DNA from: Gordonia sp. OPL2
GTDB taxonomy: Bacteria > Actinomycetota > Actinomycetes > Mycobacteriales > Mycobacteriaceae
Direction: 5' to 3'
Assembly (NCBI RefSeq): GCF_003797825.1
Contig: NZ_RKME01000004.1
Span: forward strand, 124,001 to 188,000
Length of the DNA: 64,000 nt
This document shows, piece after piece, positions 61,448 through 64,000 of this stretch (positions within the stretch are counted from its first letter, which is position 1; each line of letters begins with the position of its first letter). The position numbers and the translations under genes are program-made. Under the pieces are notes generated by a model, which saw only the letters and a program-made list of their open reading frames with translations, did no database searches and was not told the origin of the DNA.

Positions 61448-62071
61448 GTGAGTTCTTCTCAAACAGCCCCAGAGAACACCACGCCGCCGGAGAGCGCGTC
61501 GACGCACTCGGACCTCAAGACGATGGTCACGTGGCGTGGCGAGGGCACTGACCGGCTCGAACAGGTGCGTCTGCATGTCACGGGCGAGCGGATCAAGGCC
61601 TACGGACGCATCATCGCGGCCGCCACCGACGAGCACGAGGCGTTCTCGGCGTCCTACGAGTTGGTGACCAACGACGACGGCGTCACCAAGCGTCTGTCGG
61701 TCCACCTGCTTCGTGCGAGCGGAGAGACACAGCTGGCCATCACGCGTGACGGCGAGCACAACTGGCTCATCCAGACCCCGGAGGGCACGGAGCGCGGTGA
61801 GTTCAACGGCGCCGAGGATGTCGATCTCGCTCTGTCGCCGATGTTCAACGCTCTGCCGATCCGCCGCAAGCGTCTGCACGAGGGCGGCGCGGAGACCGAC
61901 GTCCCGGTGGTCTACCTGTATCTGCCGGCGGGGACCGTCGAGCCGGCGACACTGCACTACACACCGGGACCGGACGCCATCGGCGTCGTGTCGCCGATCG
62001 TGACGTCGTCGCTGACCGTCGACGCCGACGGGTTCGTCGTCGACTACGTCGGCCTGGCGACTCGCGTCTGA
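61448..62071 (+). CDS. Putative glycolipid-binding protein (PF06475-like)
   Basis: A 207-residue protein resembling the putative glycolipid-binding family: MVTWRGEGTDRLEQVRLHV, RIIAAATDEHEAFSASYELVTND, and PEGTERGEFNGAEDVDLALSPMFNALPIRR. The family was found in surface-structure loci and its function is not proven. No signal peptide is seen. The GTG at 61448 is used. It follows the MmpS-like gene by 79 bp. Confidence 0.82.
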   Translation: MSSSQTAPENTTPPESASTHSDLKTMVTWRGEGTDRLEQVRLHVTGERIKAYGRIIAAATDEHEAFSASYELVTNDDGVTKRLSVHLLRASGETQLAITRDGEHNWLIQTPEGTERGEFNGAEDVDLALSPMFNALPIRRKRLHEGGAETDVPVVYLYLPAGTVEPATLHYTPGPDAIGVVSPIVTSSLTVDADGFVVDYVGLATRV

Positions 62072-62090
62072 GGACCCGGCCCGCCGCTTC

Positions 62091-63083
62091 TCAGCCCATC
62101 CAGACCCGGGCCTGGTGGGCCTGTCGTCGTAGTTCCTCGGCCCATCCGGGCGCGCCGATGTCGACGCCGGTCACCGGCAGCGGTGGCGCCGACGCGATCG
62201 CCTCGTAGGCCAGCCGCGCATGGTGTCCGTCGTGGACGAGGCCCTCGACGCTGCCGTTGTCGCGGAGTTCGTCGCGGGCGGCGATCAGCCGGTCGATCGT
62301 CTCGCTGAGCACGTTCAGCAGGGCGATCCCGTTGGCCTCCAGCATGGCTCGCTGCAGTGCGGGGGCCGTCCCGGCGACCCGCGTGCCATCCCGGAAACTC
62401 CCGGCGGCCAGCCGCAGCGCGAGGTCGCTCTCCCCGCCTCCCACCGCCGCGGTCGCGGCCGCCGTGAGATGCGGGAGATGGGAGATCGCGGCGACGGCAC
62501 GGTCGTGGGCGTCTGGCGCCGCGGGGACGACATACGACCCCGCCTGCAGTGCGATCCGTGCGATCGTCAACCAGTCATCGGCGTCGGTGTGATCCTCCGT
62601 CGTCACCATCCACATCGCGTCGCGGAAGAGAGCGGGATCGGTTGCCGCCCAGCCTGATTGGCTGGTGCCGGCCATGGGATGTCCGCCGACGTAACGCATT
62701 CCGGGTGCCAGTCGCGAGACCGATTCGGCGACTGCCCGTTTGACGCTGACGACGTCGGTGAGCAGGCAGCCCGGTGCCCGTCGCGCGATCGTCGGCAGCA
62801 GGTCGTCGATGGTGGTGACCGGCGTGGCGAGCACGATCACGGCGCCGGTGGCCGCGGCCTCGTCGAGGGTGCCGTCGAGGTCGGTCGAGGCGCGGTACCC
62901 CGCTGCGACCGCGGCGTCGACGGTCTCTCCGGACCGGTTGAAACCGAAAGCATCGCGGCCCGCATCGCGCAGTGCGCGCACCAACGATCCGCCGATGAGT
63001 CCGAGTCCGAGGACGCACACGGGAGGTCCGGTGGTCGGGTCTGCAAGGTCAGCCGCAGGAGTCACCTCTTCACGTTCCCACAT
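62091..63083 (-). CDS. tyrA: Prephenate dehydrogenase
   Basis: A 330-residue NAD-dependent enzyme that converts prephenate to 4-hydroxyphenylpyruvate for tyrosine synthesis. VCVLGLGLIGGSLVRAL is the cofactor motif; VVSVKRAVAESVSRLAPGMRYVGGHPMAGTSQSG carries the substrate-binding His and Ser residues (in outline, about 123-156). It matches Rv3754. The ATG at 63083 is chosen; upstream frame is not family-like. It is divergent from the tadA pair. Confidence 0.93.
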   Translation of the reverse strand: MWEREEVTPAADLADPTTGPPVCVLGLGLIGGSLVRALRDAGRDAFGFNRSGETVDAAVAAGYRASTDLDGTLDEAAATGAVIVLATPVTTIDDLLPTIARRAPGCLLTDVVSVKRAVAESVSRLAPGMRYVGGHPMAGTSQSGWAATDPALFRDAMWMVTTEDHTDADDWLTIARIALQAGSYVVPAAPDAHDRAVAAISHLPHLTAAATAAVGGGESDLALRLAAGSFRDGTRVAGTAPALQRAMLEANGIALLNVLSETIDRLIAARDELRDNGSVEGLVHDGHHARLAYEAIASAPPLPVTGVDIGAPGWAEELRRQAHQARVWMG

Positions 63084-63171
63084 CGTCGGCACAACGGTGA
63101 ACGGTGCGACGTCGGTCCGCCCGACCGGCCGGGACTTGGGTGCCCAGCCGTAAACAGATACGGTGACCTGC

Positions 63172-63717
63172 ATGGCAGGTGCCGGCGCTGGTGTATCGGG
63201 TGGTTCGAACAGACAGGACGTCAACGACGAGATCGAGGGCTTCGCGGTGGCGGTGGTCCGAGACGAGGGTGCGTGGAAGGTGACCGCGCTCAAACCGTCG
63301 GCGTTGCAGACCCTCGACGACGCGGAACGTCAGCTGCGGGAGATGCGGGCCACGGGTGCCGTGTTCGGTCTCCTCGACGTCGACGACGAGTTCTTCATCA
63401 TCGTCCGACCCAGCCCCTCGGGCGCTCAACTGCTCATCTCCGACGCCACGGCCGGCATCGACTACGACGTCGCCGCCGACGCTCTCGAGGCGATGAACGT
63501 CGAGGTCCCTGACCTGGACCCGGACGATCTCGACGATGTCGACCCGTGGGAAGAGGGCGACCTGGGCATCCTCGCCGATCTGGGCCTGCCGGACGCGGTG
63601 ATGAGCATCATCGTCGGCGACACCGACCTCTACGCCGACGAGCAGGTCGGCATGATCGCCGCCCGCCTCGGTTTCGCCGACGAACTGTCCAAGGTCCTCG
63701 ACACACTCGGACATTGA
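63172..63717 (+). CDS. tRNA adenosine deaminase-associated protein
   Basis: A 181-residue protein of the actinobacterial family found next to tadA (Rv3753c-like): EIEGFAVAVVRDEGAWKVTAL, FGLLDVDDEFFIIVRPSPSGAQLLISDATAGIDYDVA, and an acidic stretch DLDPDDLDDVDPWEEGDLGIL. Its function is unknown. Its stop overlaps the earliest possible tadA start (TTG at 63714), so the two are coupled. The ATG at 63172 is used. Confidence 0.88.
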   Translation: MAGAGAGVSGGSNRQDVNDEIEGFAVAVVRDEGAWKVTALKPSALQTLDDAERQLREMRATGAVFGLLDVDDEFFIIVRPSPSGAQLLISDATAGIDYDVAADALEAMNVEVPDLDPDDLDDVDPWEEGDLGILADLGLPDAVMSIIVGDTDLYADEQVGMIAARLGFADELSKVLDTLGH

Positions 63718-63782
63718 CCTCCGGCGCCGACGTCCCCGCCGATCCGTCGGCCGACGAGTCCGACCTGCGCTCACCTCGTGCG

Positions 63783-64000
63783 GTGTGGGAGTCGATGATG
63801 ACCGAGGCGTTGGCGGCGGCCGGGGATGCGGGGCCCGACGATGTGCCGATCGGGGCCGTCGTCTTCGATCCGGGCGGCATCGAACTGGCCCGCGCGGCGA
63901 ATCGGCGTGAGGCCGACGGGGATCCGACGGCACACGCGGAGATCCTCGCGCTGCGCACCGCGGCCGAGCGTTTCGGAGACGGGTGGCGGCTTCCCGGCTG
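63783..64000 (+). CDS. tadA: tRNA-specific adenosine deaminase TadA (cut by window edge)
   Basis: The first 72 codons of the deaminase that converts A34 to inosine in tRNA-Arg(ACG), whose gene is at 56126-56198. DVPIGAVVFDPGGIELARAANRREADGDPTAHAEIL in outline includes the catalytic HAE (zinc His and proton-shuttle Glu). I use the GTG at 63783; a TTG at 63714 and an ATG at 63795 are alternatives. The PCxxC zinc motif lies beyond the window. Confidence 0.9.
   Translation, partial: MWESMMTEALAAAGDAGPDDVPIGAVVFDPGGIELARAANRREADGDPTAHAEILALRTAAERFGDGWRLPG

Overview
The window is high-GC actinobacterial DNA from a mycolic-acid bacterium, most likely Gordonia or a close relative in the Mycobacteriales. 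The evidence is a set of arabinogalactan genes (an Emb arabinosyltransferase, AftA, DprE1, DprE2, GlfT1 and the Wzm/Wzt galactan exporter), antigen-85-like esterases, the proteasome activator Bpa, an F420-type oxidoreductase, and gene content that follows the M. tuberculosis Rv3752c-Rv3793 segment (recalled, not searched). Both ends cut genes: embC-like at the left, tadA at the right.

Layout. 1-11.8 kb: cell-wall arabinan genes on the minus strand (dprE1, dprE2, aftA, then embC-like), but aftA and embC are separated by about 5.8 kb carrying aroQ, a DUF222-HNH gene, a DUF389 membrane protein, a monooxygenase-like gene, two SRPBCC paralogues around an ArsR regulator, and a metallo-beta-lactamase-fold hydrolase. 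11.8-12.8 kb: a mazEF-type toxin-antitoxin pair between two 22-bp direct repeats. 12.9-18.8 kb: an accessory catabolic locus with an FCD-type GntR regulator, a two-subunit transketolase, an MHS transporter and, divergently, one reading frame joining a TIM-barrel isomerase-like domain to an SDR. Similar operator sequences lie at both of its promoters. 18.8-20.7 kb: an AurF-like diiron oxygenase and a small secreted protein in a lower-GC patch. 20.8-23.3 kb: eutBC for ethanolamine, preceded by a broken remnant of the ethanolamine permease. 23.3-38 kb: mixed metabolism (acyl-CoA carboxylase, two FAD oxidoreductases, secreted lipase, aldo/keto reductase, two DHA2 exporters, GtrA, an LLM oxidoreductase behind a KstR-like site, SDR and HxlR). 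38-45.6 kb: GlfT1-Wzt-Wzm, Bpa, an aminotransferase-V-fold protein, MarR, quinone oxidoreductase, tRNA-Ser and a Bcr-type exporter. 45.6-64 kb: two Ag85-like esterases, a methyltransferase with a divergent HxlR-SCP2 regulator, a 21-bp minisatellite, CorA, an acyltransferase, HisC, tRNA-Ser, tRNA-Arg, a BASS transporter, Nudix, aquaporin, Arr, an Na+/H+ antiporter, an MmpS-like protein, TyrA and the tadA pair.

How they work together. DprE1 and DprE2 make decaprenyl-phosphoryl-arabinose, AftA primes arabinan on galactan, and Emb extends it. GlfT1 starts galactan, and Wzm/Wzt export the lipid-linked chain. The 12.9-18.8 kb locus looks like a self-contained inducible pathway for an unknown polyol or sugar acid and is the best candidate for undescribed biology. 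Short palindromic intergenic repeats of two types are scattered through the window, and two copies supply the stop codon of the gene before them.
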